Shown here: piece after piece, positions 24,203 through 34,722 of the stretch
How the letters are laid out: each line of letters opens with the position of its first letter
Position numbering within the stretch: position 1 is the stretch's first letter
From: Sipunculus nudus
Lineage: Eukaryota; Annelida; Sipuncula; Golfingiida; Sipunculidae
Assembly (NCBI GenBank): GCA_026874595.1
Contig: CM049320.1
Location: 36,862,214-36,926,213, forward strand
Direction: 5' to 3'
DNA: 64,000 nt
Program-made: the position numbers and the translations under genes
The notes under the pieces: generated by a model
What the model was told of the DNA's origin: nothing
Databases searched by the model: none
The model's input: the letters and a program-made list of their open reading frames with translations, nothing else

Positions 24203-25188
24203 TGTTAATATAGACATAAAAGCGGACCGAACTGTCTCGCAAGTAAAGCATGCTTTTCTAGCGAAGCGGTTGGAACGCCGGACATATGCGCTACCAACGT
24301 GGGTTCGAATCCCGGATCGGCCAAATGTTTTCCTTGAGCAATTTGTCTTCGTAACAAATGAGGGGTTCCAACGTGACGGTAAACGTTGTGGCCCAGGGAA
24401 TAATCTCACCAAGTGTGACTTCTGGAATAATTGGTCTTACTCTGATAGCAGAACGCTCTTAAGCCCCGGTCACAACACACCGTGCATGTTTTTAGTCAGT
24501 ACGTTTTTTGGGGGGAGACGACGGCCACCACGTGTTTCTGAAAACGTGGGAGGGAGTTGCAAGAGTAGGGAGGGAGTGCGTCAACGCACGGTTGGCAAGG
24601 TGTAAGTACGTGGCCCGTGAGCGTTTGCGTGCATCGTACGACGCGCACGTGGTAAGTGAGTTGTACGTGCTTACAACGTGCTTGCAACGTACGATCTCCG
24701 TGCAATTGCCAGGTTGTCGTACGGAGGCAGTACTTACACGTGCTGCTCACGTACGGTGCCCTTAACCACTCGCATGCTGTAAATGCGTGCAAGTGCGATG
24801 AACGTGAGTTTTTTTCGCCCGATGCCGGGGGTGAATCCGTAGCCCGGACGGAGCCTGAACGAAGCGAAAGTTCCTCCTGCACTAAAAGTGCTACGGCGTG
24901 TCTGCGTGCTCCCAAATCCGTACTGAGGCGGTACTCACTACGTGCGGATCCCCAAGTTTTGCCCACGTTTTTGCAAGTAGACATCATGCACTTGCAAATA
25001 CGGCGGGTTGGGACCACGGCTTTATGAGGGGGTATATTACGGGGTGACATAAAAGCGGACCGAACTGTCCTGCTAGTGAAGCTTGCTTTTTTAACGAAGC
25101 GGTTGGAATGCGGACATGTGCGCCACAGACATGGGTTCGAATCCAAGATCGGCCCAATGTTTTCCCTTAAGCATTTTTCTTCGTAACA
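24203..25188 (+). mobile_element. Miniature LTR retroelement, copy B, with nested MITE
   Basis: 5' LTR 24203-24356 and 3' LTR 25035-25188, 154 bp each. Both contain the hairpin, the A box (TAGCGAAGCGG in the 5' LTR, TAACGAAGCGG in the 3' LTR), the B box GGTTCGAATCC and the TTTT terminator. The primer-binding site is decayed (ATGAGGGGTTCC after 24357). The internal sequence matches the other copies up to CGCTCTTAA, is interrupted by a 560-bp insert, and resumes with the purine tract AGGGGGTAT. The element is flanked by ATAT on both sides (24199-24202 and 25189-25192; the fifth base also agrees), a target-site duplication. Confidence 0.8.
24462..25021. mobile_element. 560-bp MITE (PIF/Harbinger-like) inserted in copy B
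   Basis: Imperfect terminal inverted repeats: left AGCCCCGGTCACAACACACC, right (reverse complement) AGCCGTGGTCCCAACCCGCC, 15 of 20 identical. It is flanked by TTA on both sides (24459-24461 and 25022-25024), which fits the 3-bp TWA target of PIF/Harbinger elements. The interior is GC-rich and full of ACGT, GTACGT and CACGTG words, unlike the AT-rich flanks, and encodes no recognisable transposase. Family placement rests only on the target length and is tentative. Confidence 0.6.
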
Positions 25189-25514
25189 ATATTCACAAGT
25201 TCACAGGTGTTTGTCATTTAAAATAACATGATGTTTCTTTTATAAGTTAATAATAACATGATTTCATTTAATGTTAATTATGGAATTATCTGATAAATAA
25301 ATGACTAAGCATAGGATGACAAATTTCATAATAAATTAATAGGCATTCATATTTGCTGTGATTATCATGATATTTTAACTATATTAACATAATAAAATAT
25401 TACAAAATCATCAATAATAAATAAAAATATTATTTGTTGTAAAGGAGACTCCATAAAGATCGCTTCAGAAAACCAACACTGTGCCAACTGTTTTTTTTTC
25501 TGCTGCAAACAAAT

Positions 25515-25702
25515 TCAGGGCCTCCAGAAATTGTAAAGAAAGACCTGAACCAGCAAGCCAAAGGATTAAAGCGTTTGTATGACAGAGAGGTAGAAGCTCC
25601 TGAAGTTGGCAGTGAAGTTTTGGTTACAACCGCAGGGCCGATAACCCCCCACGCAGACACCTCACAGCCCACCATACAACATAGACAAATACACACACAA
25701 TG
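25515..25702 (+). pseudogene. Retroelement integrase C-terminal fragment
   Basis: The plus strand reads LNQQAKGLKRLYDREVEAPE and then VGSEVLV before a stop at 25702. The pattern (Q-x-K...YDR...F/x-x-G-x-x-V-L-V) resembles the region after the catalytic core in LTR-retrotransposon integrases, where a DNA-binding fold begins. No other domains are adjacent, so it is an isolated fragment, or a chance resemblance. Confidence 0.35.
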
Positions 25703-26199
25703 ACGATTCGGTACTTTTCATGACAAGACTTGAAACATATGATCTATTAATGTTCATCCTACGCACACCAGGCCCTGTTGTATATAATCTGCATTACATG
25801 TGGCGCTGTCAGTTATTTTTTCAGAGCCGAAACACTTTTTAACCTTGATCAGACACATGCTGTACAGCTCTAACAAGGACATGTATTTGATGTTTGATAT
25901 ATCTGATTTTTTTGTGGAAACATATTCTTTACATGGTTTAATTATATGTATTTTTGGTGGAAAGAAATTGAGAAACACCGCAAAAGTTGGCCCTCCTACC
26001 TACGGTGGCTCAACTGGTGATTGCCAGACAGATGACATTATGCGGCAAGGAGTATAGCATGGTGGAATAAGACATGAATGAGCATGTTTTGTACCTTCAG
26101 ATCTTTTGGTTAATATTCCTGCAATTTTACATTAGGGACCGATGGGTGTATACACCCAGTTGAATTTGTCTTTCAGGATATTTTATAAGTTTTTTTTTA

Positions 26200-27380
26200 A
26201 ATTGTTGGTCTTGTGACCTTGACCTTTGACCTAGTGACCTGAAAATCTGAGAACATTACTTTCCTTGAACTAACACCGCTGTGCTTTTTAAAACAATCCA
26301 TCAACTCCTTCTTGACGTAACTATGACACTGACGTGTTAGGATGAGCCCCACAAAAAAAGATCCATAGACTTCTAGTACGGGCTGTGTGATGTTGAAAGT
26401 TAAATTAAAGTACCTGTTAACATGCAGAGACAGAGGGAAATGACTCAAAATAGTATTAACATAACTCAACAAGACTTTTGAATCAGTACTAGTTGTGTAT
26501 AAAGATATAGGACTGCAGCATCCCAAGCATCAGAGCATAATTACATCTGATATTTTAAAGTGTAAGCCTAGCCAGCACTAATATCAGGATGGTCCTGTAC
26601 CTGACCTTGACCTTTGACCTTGTGATGTCAAAATCAATATGGTTCTTCCCTTACTTTTCAGGAAATCCATGCGTGAAAGTTAAATATTATGTGATGAAAA
26701 CTTAAAATGTGTCCACATGTCTTTTTTCAAGAAGGTGGTTTGTTGACCTTTGCCTTTTACCTGTAACCTAAAAGATAAAAGTATATATTATTTTTTCTTG
26801 GCGGGGAATCCATATGTGAAATATAGAAGGATCGGATGAAAACTTTGGCCAAAATGTGTCCACAACCTATTAGTAAGGTCGGTGCAGTGACCTTGTCTTT
26901 TGATACTGGGACCTCAAAATCGACTGCTTTCTTCCCCTATTGGTTGGCGAGCCATACATGAGAGATGGAAGATTTGGCAAAGAGTTTAGCTGAAAATGAG
27001 CCGACTAGTCTTTTTTTCAAAGTGGGTCCCCTGACCTTGTTCTTGCACTATCTGACCTCCACATCTACACATTTCACCATTTAGGTAAGACAAGCCATTG
27101 GTGAAAGTGAAAGATTTAAAATGAAACGTTTGTTTAAAATGCATTTACAGTCACTTTTAAGGTGTTTCCTATGACCTTGACAATTGAGCTCATGATCCCA
27201 AAATAAAACGGCTTTCACCTTATTGGTTGGTCTTGTATAAATCAGGTTTGAAACCAATGTGTTAAACCAAACTGGAGTTATTATCAGGAAGTAAATTTGT
27301 GGAAAGATGGCTGCTGTGATCTTGGCCTTAAACCTTTTGAACCTAAAATCAATTGAGTTCTAACCCCTACACTACACTGC
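26200..27380. repeat. Diverged ~146-bp tandem array with nuclear-receptor-like half-sites
   Basis: Related blocks of the form TGACCTTGACCTTTGACCT followed by (A)CCTCAAAATCAA recur near 26213, 26592, 26740, 26885, 27030, 27172 and 27318. Six consecutive intervals are 142-148 bp apart, and the first block is further away. The best units (26213 and 26592) contain TGACCTTTGACCT, which is a perfect DR1 (AGGTCA-A-AGGTCA) on the minus strand, and TGACCTTGA, an extended ERR/SF-1 type half-site. No coding potential is visible. Confidence 0.7.
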
Positions 27381-28778
27381 CTTGCACCCATCTGTCACCC
27401 GTTCTGAATAGCTGGGCATTTTAATTTAATAGGAACAATGTAATTTCGTGAAAGATCATCCTAATAAGTCTCGCATGTCCCCTTATAAATTATCCAAGAC
27501 TTTGACGATCGAAGCCTGTTTAGCCTCTCTTGCCTCCATAATGTGTTACTACTCTGAACTGGAGCTGTTCAAGCTTTTTGCATTTTTGTTGCTTATCGCT
27601 GTCACATTAAGATAATCCAGCAGTCTCTCAACCTATGGGTGAATATCCAGACCTTTAGGAGCGAAAAAAATAAAAGGCCCTGGTTATACTGAGATATAAC
27701 AATTGCAAGAATCAAAAAGACAGATCCTTTCCAATAATTTCCAGCTCAATCTTCGGATTTAATGTTTTTTTTTTCTTTTTCTATCCAATAGAACAAAAAT
27801 GTACATGTATAAAATGAAATCAGTTATCTTATCAGATATGTACCTATTTGCCTACAAGAACATTCGTTTGTGACCAAGCCACATAGTATAAATGTTTTAA
27901 CACATAAAAAACGAAAAAGGTCAGGTTAGAGTGACATGGTCTTTAATGCTTTTTTTCTCATTTGCATTGCTTTGTAGGTGAGAGCGAGTGTTGTTAAAGT
28001 GACAATGGCTGAAGCGTTAAAACAGCGAAGCAGGAATATGCAAAAGGTAAATAACAATAAACTCTGCTTCGGTAAATCAAAATGATAAATAGCAATTAAC
28101 TAAGCACCGGCAAATAACCATTATGAATACTACTTATAATGTTTATCCTAATAAGTGCACCTATCCAAAAGAAAGCTTCCAAATCATATTTATCCTTGCA
28201 AACTGACCATTGCTAGTAATCTATAATCGCCATTCAATTTAGTTTCAAGTGTTAAAATCAGTCATATATTCTTTTAGAAATGAAGAATATACCAATACAA
28301 AATACGAATTTGACATTACTGTGTGAGTGATCTTGCTCGGCATTATGGTCAGTCATCCAAGACAGCGATTTGACAAAGTCGGCTAATATATAAACATTAA
28401 GGCGCCCGAGATTCACATTTTTATCGAATACTGCACTTTGATGTATGTTATCAGTTCTTCAAATACTTATTTCCAATCTTAGAAATATTGACAGACAGAA
28501 TGAGAATGTGACATGGATACGTTTACCGGTCCATCGTGTTCATAGGGATCCGTGCGTTGTGTTTGTATTAAACCGCACTTCTTGTTATTCAAAATGTCAC
28601 GCTAATATAAATGTCATGATTTAGGATATCTGTATCAACAGCTTGCACTATAGTTATACATGCATGCGATATTATAATTTCCTAACTTAGGATTAAAATA
28701 ACGGCGTTTGACACAGTCCGTTCGTTCATAAGTAACTTGTGCAAAAGAATGGCCTGGTATAGTAGTTATAAATCTTGT

Positions 28779-28782
<4 letters not shown>
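27381..28782. other. No gene recognised
   Basis: AT-rich intergenic DNA. A possible small open stretch (GTGACAATGGCTGAAGCG near 28000, ending at a GTAAAT donor-like site) could be a first exon but has no recognisable product. Confidence 0.4.

Positions 28783-28855
<73 letters not shown>
28783..28855. repeat. (CA)n(TA)n compound microsatellite
   Basis: About 28 bp of CA followed by about 45 bp of TA. Confidence 0.95.
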
Positions 28856-28858
<3 letters not shown>

Positions 28859-28881
28859 GCTGAAGAATAACAACACTGTAA

Positions 28882-28929
28882 ATTCACAACAGTCTGTTTC
28901 ACGGGATGCGACCCGATCATCAGGTGAAT
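28882..28929 (-). ncRNA. Hammerhead ribozyme candidate (type I-like, minimal stem III)
   Basis: Minus strand 5'-3' from 28929: stem I strand ATTCAC; core CTGATGA; stem II (CGGG/CCCG, loop TCGCAT, with a U-U apposition at the base where G-C is usual); core GAAA; a 3-bp stem III (ACA/TGT) closed by loop GAC; U at 28888 as cleavage nucleotide; then GTGAAT, fully complementary to ATTCAC (6 bp). All conserved core residues and a GUU cleavage triplet are present. Short stem III hammerheads are known from Penelope-like elements and small metazoan retrozymes. The U-U pair may weaken activity. Confidence 0.6.
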
Positions 28930-29119
28930 GTGGTTAGAATGAAAATAACGGCGTGGTTTGAAAAACCGAGATTATGCTTTGTGGGATTCGGGGGGGGGGG
29001 CATGTGAAAGACTGACACTGATCCTATTGTCCTCGGGGGCACAATAGGATTGGTGGGGGAACACGTGCGATACTGGAACATAACAGGGCTAAGAGGTTTG
29101 TTGTTGTTTTAATGCTTAT

Positions 29120-29852
29120 TGTTACAGGTTCTCTTTTTATTATGTGACACCGGAATAACTCCTGTTGTGGCGCTCGTGTCTGGCCGCGTATTAAATTTTA
29201 TGTTTAATCCGTACTGGTTGAACTCTTGTTGTCATGTAAGCCTTGAGTTTCACGCCTGGTCTTGGGTCACGTGATGACCCTGGTGTGTGGAGATACACAT
29301 GGCTATGCTCTTCTCAAAAATTTCTGAAATGCGTGTTTACTGTGCAACATCTTATAGATTGTTCGAGAAGTGGAAAATTCGCGGCTTGAGGTTTGAAGGT
29401 ATATAAAGGAGCTCTGTTTAGAAAGGGCAGGGGCACAGAGCAGAGAATATTCCAGCGGACGCAGAAGCCTGTGTCAGATTCTAGAACCTGATCCGAATAA
29501 TCCGGCAATTATACATTTTCAAAGACTTTCTCCTGGATTTTATGCATTTGGACTTCAGTTTACTTTCTGGGTTGTTGCAAGAACTTTCCACTAGACTGTC
29601 ATTCTCCGAGAGTTTACATTTAAAGGACTTATCGTTGTGATGGTGTTGTTAACCAGGTACTGTGCACATACATTATTTTCACTGTAATTGTATTGACTTG
29701 TTGCTATACCGCTGCTTTACTGTATAATTGTATTGATTTATTGTATTGCAATGTTAGGGTAGTTTGATGAATATATTATAGTTATTTGTTAACAAAAAAA
29801 AAACACTGTCTTTATTCATTCCCCTAGACATTTCACGCTGCCTAGTGTTACA
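29120..29852 (+). mobile_element. 5' LTR of the Gmr1-type Ty3/gypsy element
   Basis: 733 bp, starting TGTTACAGG and ending AGTGTTACA. A TATATAAAGG promoter box is at about 29400. The first ~270 bp match the truncated 3' LTR at 34723-34992 with about 20 differences plus small indels (roughly 7 percent), so the insertion is old. The solo LTR at 14743-15491 is a second family member. Confidence 0.8.
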
Positions 29853-30019
29853 GAATCTGATTTTTTTTTATCTCCATTACAACATTTGTGTTCATCAGGC
29901 ATACGTGACCATTGTATAGGTAAGAAAGGGAAGAACATGAAAGGTTAAAAAGAAAATGAGTTAAAACGACTAGAGTTAGAAAGTAGAACATAGACTACGT
30001 GCTGCCTCAACTCACAGTT

Positions 30020-30924
30020 TTGATGTTACTAAACATATTAGACTTTTCCCACCTTTTGAAGAAAAAGAGGTTGATAAATATTTCTTACACTTTGAGAAGG
30101 TAGCTGAAAATTTAAAATGGCCCAAGGAAAATTGGACTATGCTGTTACAAAGTGTATTGACTGGCAAGGTCAGAGAAATTCATGCAGAGCTTTCAGTAGA
30201 AGCTGCTGCTGACTATGACCTGGTAAAACGGTTTATCCTAAAAGGCCATGAGCTAGTTCCATAGGCGTACCGCCAGAAATTCAGATACTGGGAAAAGCGT
30301 AAAAAACAGACCTACGTCGAATTTGCTAGGACAAAAGAGCAGATATTTGATCGCTGGTGTAGTTCTCAAAATGTAAAGAAAGATTATGACAATTTGCGCC
30401 AGTTGATTTAGCTTGAAGAATTTAAGCGCTGCATTAACGCAGCTGTTAAAACTTTTCTCAATGAGAAAAGCCCTGAAACACTTGACATTGCTGCGCAATT
30501 AGCTGATGATTATTCATTGACACACAAAATGTCCTTTACTGGCAAATCAAACCAGTCATTCACAAATAAGAATGTAAAACAGTATGGTCAAAAGAAGTTT
30601 ACAGCACAGTCACACAGTACTAGTAGTCCTGATAGTTCAGCAAAGCCCATAGCTACATCTCAGTCCACGTCCACTGTGTCTAAGTCCAACAAAGACCAGT
30701 CATTTTTAAAGAAAATCTGTAATAACTGCAAGAATAAAGGTCATCTAATATCTGACTGCTGGAAACTTGTGAATAAAACAAATAGCAAACCTTCTGGTTT
30801 TGTTTCAAAATCTATGCATAGCATAGCACAAGAGCCAGGCTCTTTTCATGTAAATAAGGGGTACAACTCCTTTATTGACTCTAATAAAGAGTTTGATGCC
30901 ACTGAGGCCCACGTGCCTTCTTAA
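30020..30924 (+). pseudogene. gag: Gag remnant: SCAN-like capsid and zinc knuckle
   Basis: The frame from about 30030 includes RLFPPFEEKEVDKYFLHFEK, then AYRQKFRYWEKRKKQTYVEF and CSSQNVKKDYDNLRQLI, a helical capsid region with the spacing of SCAN domains, which are thought to derive from Gmr1-like capsids. Two in-frame stops occur (near 30262 and 30411). A serine/threonine-rich linker leads to the zinc knuckle ICNNCKNKGHLISDCWKL (CX2CX4HX4C) near 30717-30770. Gag proteins assemble the virus-like particle and bind the element RNA; that is family knowledge. Confidence 0.7.
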
Positions 30925-30944
30925 TCAAAAGAATAATCCGTAGC

Positions 30945-31292
30945 TTGCGATGTAAAACCTCAGTTGATTCCTGCGAGGAATTAAATAAAGCTAGGTCCTT
31001 TCAAGACTCCTGCGAGGAGTATTCTCTAAATGAGGCTAAGTCCTTTTATGACTCTTGCGAGAGTATTTCAAATGAGGCCAGGTCCTCTGATGACACACAA
31101 AAGTTTGTTTCTGCTGAGGAAAATTCCTCTGTTGACTCCCATGAGGAGTTTGATGATAAGAAGGATGCAGATTACTTAGATGACTCTGAAACAGAGTTTA
31201 TGACCGACACTGTCAATGTCAGTTCTTTGTTTGATGAGGATGAGGTAGTAGATTCCTCTCTTGACTCTGAAATGGAGTTATTTGAGCAGTGA
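30945..31292 (+). pseudogene. Acidic repeat segment between gag and protease
   Basis: A 115-codon frame built from repeats of the form (D)SCEE followed by aspartate-rich runs (DSCEELNKARSF, DSCEEYSLNEAKSF, DSCESISNEARSS). Strongly acidic and low in complexity; five or more imperfect repeats of about 15-18 residues. It continues the gag reading frame region and has no enzyme motif. Its role is unknown. Confidence 0.5.
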
Positions 31293-31700
31293 TCAGCAGT
31301 GATGGTTTTGTATCACTTTCGAGTGATTTTACAGATTCTACCCCTCTTAGAATTTTGAGGGACACTGGTTCAGGCCAGACACTAATGTTAGCAAACACTT
31401 TGCCATTTTCTGGTAGGTCCTTTACTGGTGCACATGCATTTGTTAATGGTGTTTTTTTCAGACAGGCACATTTTAGTTCCGCTTCACAGTATCCTTTTGA
31501 AGTCAGATTTGATTTCTGAGAGTATTACTGTGGGCATAAGAACTACTTTACCCTTTAAGGGAATTCAATTGCTACAAGGCAATGATGTTGCAGGTGATAA
31601 AGTACAGCCTGTGCAAATAGTGACAGAAAAGCCATCACTTGATCAGGACACTGATCCGGAAAGTCAGGAAATTCCTGGTTTTATCTTTCATGTGCTGTAA
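31289..31700 (+). pseudogene. Retroviral-type aspartic protease remnant
   Basis: LRILRDTGSGQTLMLANTLPF near 31340-31400 carries the D-T-G active site. A frameshift near 31450-31490 moves the reading frame to the one seen at 31428-31700, which ends in ITVGIRTTLPFKGIQLLQGND, the typical C-terminal sheet region (I-x-x-x-L-L-G-x-D type). In active elements this enzyme cleaves Gag and Pol. Confidence 0.6.
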
Positions 31701-31776
31701 CTAGATCTATGGCCAAGAAAAACACACATGAGGATAATGGTCCAGGTAAGAACACTCTGGGAGTCACTATAGTGAC

Positions 31777-33150
31777 TTGTATAACGACTCGCCCGTACAG
31801 GATACAGCATTCTCAAGGTCAGAACTTATCGCGGAACACCATAAGGACCCTGATATTTCATGTTTGTTTCCCAGGGCCGTTTCTAAAGATGAGCTGTTAC
31901 AGAACCCAGTTTGTTTCTATGTTAAAAATGGAGTGCTCATGCGTAAATGGCGACCACCTGATGTATGCGCTGATGATGAGTGGGCCATCAAATATCAAAT
32001 AGTAATGCCCAAAAGCTTTTGCAGTAAAGTTCTGAGCATGGCACATGAGGCTCCTTTGTCTGGCTATTTAGGTATAAATAAAACGTATCAGAAAGTTAGT
32101 ACACACTTGTATCGGCCTTACCTCAGGAAAGATTTTGTACAATATTGTAAATCATGCCATACATGCCAGATGGTAGGCAAGCCCAATCAGGATCTTCCAA
32201 AGGCCCCACTTAGACTTATTCCTAAGGTACCATTCAGTAGGATTATTGTTGATTGTGTTGGACCACTGCCCAAAACAAAATCTGGACATGAATATTTGTT
32301 GACAATTATGTGCACATCTACCAGGTTCCCTGAGGCAATACCATTGCGCAAAATTAATGCCAAAAGTGTTGTCAAAGCTCTGATCAATTTTTTACAACTT
32401 TCGGATTGCCAATATCCGTCCAGTCTGCCCAAGGGTCTAATTTTATGCCTTGCTTATTCCAACAAGTTATGCTTGAGCTAGGTATAAAACAGTGCAGCTC
32501 TTCGCCATACCATCCTGAAAGTCAGGGCGACCTCGAGCGTTTTCACAAGACATTAAAAAACATGATCAGGACTTATTGCTATGACACACAGAAAAACTGG
32601 AATGAAAGAATCCACCTATTACTATTTGCTGTCAGAGAATCCTTTCAAGAGTCCTTGGGTTTCAGTCCCTTTGAACTAGTTTTTGGACGCTCCGTTCGAG
32701 GTCCATTGAAACTGCTTAAAGAAAAACTCTTGTGTGAAAATCCTGATTCTCTTAGTTTACCGCAGTATGTCTCAGACTTTCGCACTAAACTACACAATGC
32801 TTGTGAGATTGCAAAGTCAAATCTAAAATGTGCACGAAGTAAAATGAAAACAGAGTATGACAAGCACACTGTGAGTAGGACATTTGAGCCTGGTGAAAAG
32901 GTTCTTGCCTTACTTCCCATCCCTGGCAGACCTCTGCAAGCTAGGTATTTTGGTCCTTACATTGTTTACAAGAAAGTCAGTGATTTAAATTACATACTGT
33001 TGACACGAGATAGACGTAAGGAGAAACAACTCTGCCATGTTAACATGTTGAAACCATATCATGATAGAAATAGCACATCATATGTTGTACAAAATGTTAC
33101 TGCTGTTAAGTGTGAAAACACTGACCCTGACCCAGTTAAAATAGATAATG
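31777..33150 (+). pseudogene. Integrase of the Gmr1-type element
   Basis: The zinc-binding HHCC domain is near 32040-32175 (HEAPLSGYLG, YCKSCHTCQMVGKPNQD). The catalytic core starts with IIVDCVGPLPKTKSGHEY (first Asp). After a frame change near 32410-32450 the second catalytic position reads SAQGSNF, with Ala in place of the expected Asp (near 32425). The third position is intact in YHPESQGDLERFHKTLKNM (Glu). A C-terminal YFGPYIVYKKVSDLNYIL segment follows. The frame break and lost aspartate make it inactive. Confidence 0.75.
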
Positions 33151-33269
33151 ATTGTAAGTGTGATGTAGACATTCAGTGTGGTACAGTACCATTAAAAAAC
33201 TCAGACGTGCTTAAAAACCTGGATGGCAAACTGTCACAACAACAACAAGACCTAAAGAACCTGCTGCGG

Positions 33270-34080
33270 AATTATGAACATTTGTTTAGTGACATTACAA
33301 CGCGAACTAACATGTTGTGCCTTGACGTCGATGTTGGTGAGGCAAGCGCAGTCAAGCAACATCCATATAGACTGAATCCAGAAAAGCAAAAGTATCTACA
33401 GGATGAGATTCGATATTTGCTGGACAATGATTTTACTGATCTTAGTTACAGTAGCTGGAGATGACCATGTATTCTTGTGACAAAACCTGATTGAACTTAC
33501 CGTATGTGCACAAATTATCAAAAACTGAACTCTGTCACCAAGACTGACACGTTCCCGATTCGACGATCGATGATTGTATTGATATAGTCGGTAGCTCCAG
33601 ATGTGTCTCCAAGTGTGACTTGCTTAAAGGATTCTGGCAAGTTCCGCTGACACATCGAACGAAAGAAGTGTCCGCATTTGTGACGCCGCAAGGACTGTAC
33701 CAGTATAAAGTTATGCCGTTTGGCATGCAGAACTCGCCAGCAACGTTCCAGCGCCTCATCCATATGGTTGTCAAGGACATTCCGGGCTGCGACGCATATA
33801 TTGATGACCTCATCGTGTACAGCGACACATAGCAGAAACATCTCCAAACTCTTCGCGACCTCTTCGAAAGACTCAGTGAAGCACGTCTGACCGTCAACTA
33901 AGTAAAATCTGAGTTATTTTCATGCACAAGTAACCTTTTTGGTTCATTTTGTAGGGCAGGGTCAGGTAAAACCTGTTGATGCTACGATAAGTGCTGTTTC
34001 TGCATTTCCTAGACCAGAAAACAAAAAGCAAATCATGCGTTTTCTTGGTATGGTTGGATACTACAGGAAATTTTGTCCAA
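33270..34080 (+). pseudogene. Reverse transcriptase of the Gmr1-type element
   Basis: The RT begins with VKQHPYRLNPEKQKYLQDEI before a stop at 33462. After a frame change come LLKGFWQVPLTHRTKEVSAF, FGMQNSPATFQ and the catalytic box YIDDLIVYSDT (near 33798-33830), ending at a stop at 33830. RFLGMVGYYRKFCPNFS follows near 34035-34095. The portion 33540-33900 is about 50 percent GC and CpG-rich, whereas the flanks are about 34 percent GC. Confidence 0.75.
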
Positions 34081-34229
34081 ATTTTTCTGCTGATTCCTTG
34101 AACTAATTTTTAAAGAAAAAACAAATGTTTGTATGGAAAGTTCAGATTGAAAATGCATTTCAGAATTTGAAAGCAATTCTGCAAAGTTCACCAGTTTTAG
34201 AAGCTCCATACTTTTTTATACCTTTTAAG

Positions 34230-34596
34230 TAAGCTGTAGATGCTAGTGATGCTGCTGCAGGTGCTGTGTTGTTACAAGAAGGCAATGATGACATGGATCA
34301 TCCAATTTGTTATTTCTCAAGAAAGTTTAATGCAAACCAGAAAAACTACTCCACTATTGAAAAAGAATGTTTGGCTTCGATTTTGGCGTTGCAACATTTT
34401 GAAGTTTATGTTACTTCACCAGTCAGGCCTTTCATTGTCTTGTGATCACAATCCCCTCACGTTCATGGACAAGTTGAAGTGTAAAAATGAGAGATTGTTG
34501 AGATGGAATTTGTTCTTACAAGATTACAATCTTGTTATCATACTCATTAAAGGGAAAGACAATGTACTTGCTGATTGCTTATCTAGATGTTTATGA
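34230..34596 (+). pseudogene. RNase H of the Gmr1-type element
   Basis: AVDASDAAAGAVLLQEGNDD (first catalytic Asp), then FSRKFNANQKNYSTIEKECLA with the conserved Glu, then SLSCDHNPLTFMDKL and a C-terminal KGKDNVLADCLSR, the D-x-L-S-R ending typical of Ty3/gypsy RNase H. Two frames are needed (one change near 34330). This is the most 3' enzymatic domain, just before the LTR. Confidence 0.75.
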
Positions 34597-34722
34597 AATG
34601 TTGTAAACAGAATGTTTTTGTGATGTTGTAGATAAGATGATTTTTAAGATGTTGCAAGGATTTTTGATTGTGATCGCAAAAAGAAAGTTTTCCATGAAAA
34701 CTTTCTTTTTTCTTACAGGGAG

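Larger units (their letters stand above)
29853..34722 (+). mobile_element. Internal region of a Gmr1-type Ty3/gypsy element
   Basis: Domain order read along the plus strand: capsid, zinc knuckle, protease, integrase, reverse transcriptase, RNase H. Integrase lies before reverse transcriptase, the reverse of ordinary Ty3/gypsy elements and the defining feature of the Gmr1 group. At least three in-frame stops and several frame changes make it inactive. No convincing primer-binding site is seen right after the 5' LTR. Confidence 0.8.

Noticed and set aside
24179-25146. Long open frames of up to 216 codons on the minus strand across copy B and the nested MITE
   Set aside because: They run through LTRs, tRNA-like boxes and inverted repeats, recur over the other LTR copies (16903-17376) and show no domain. 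They are by-products of GC-rich non-coding repeats.
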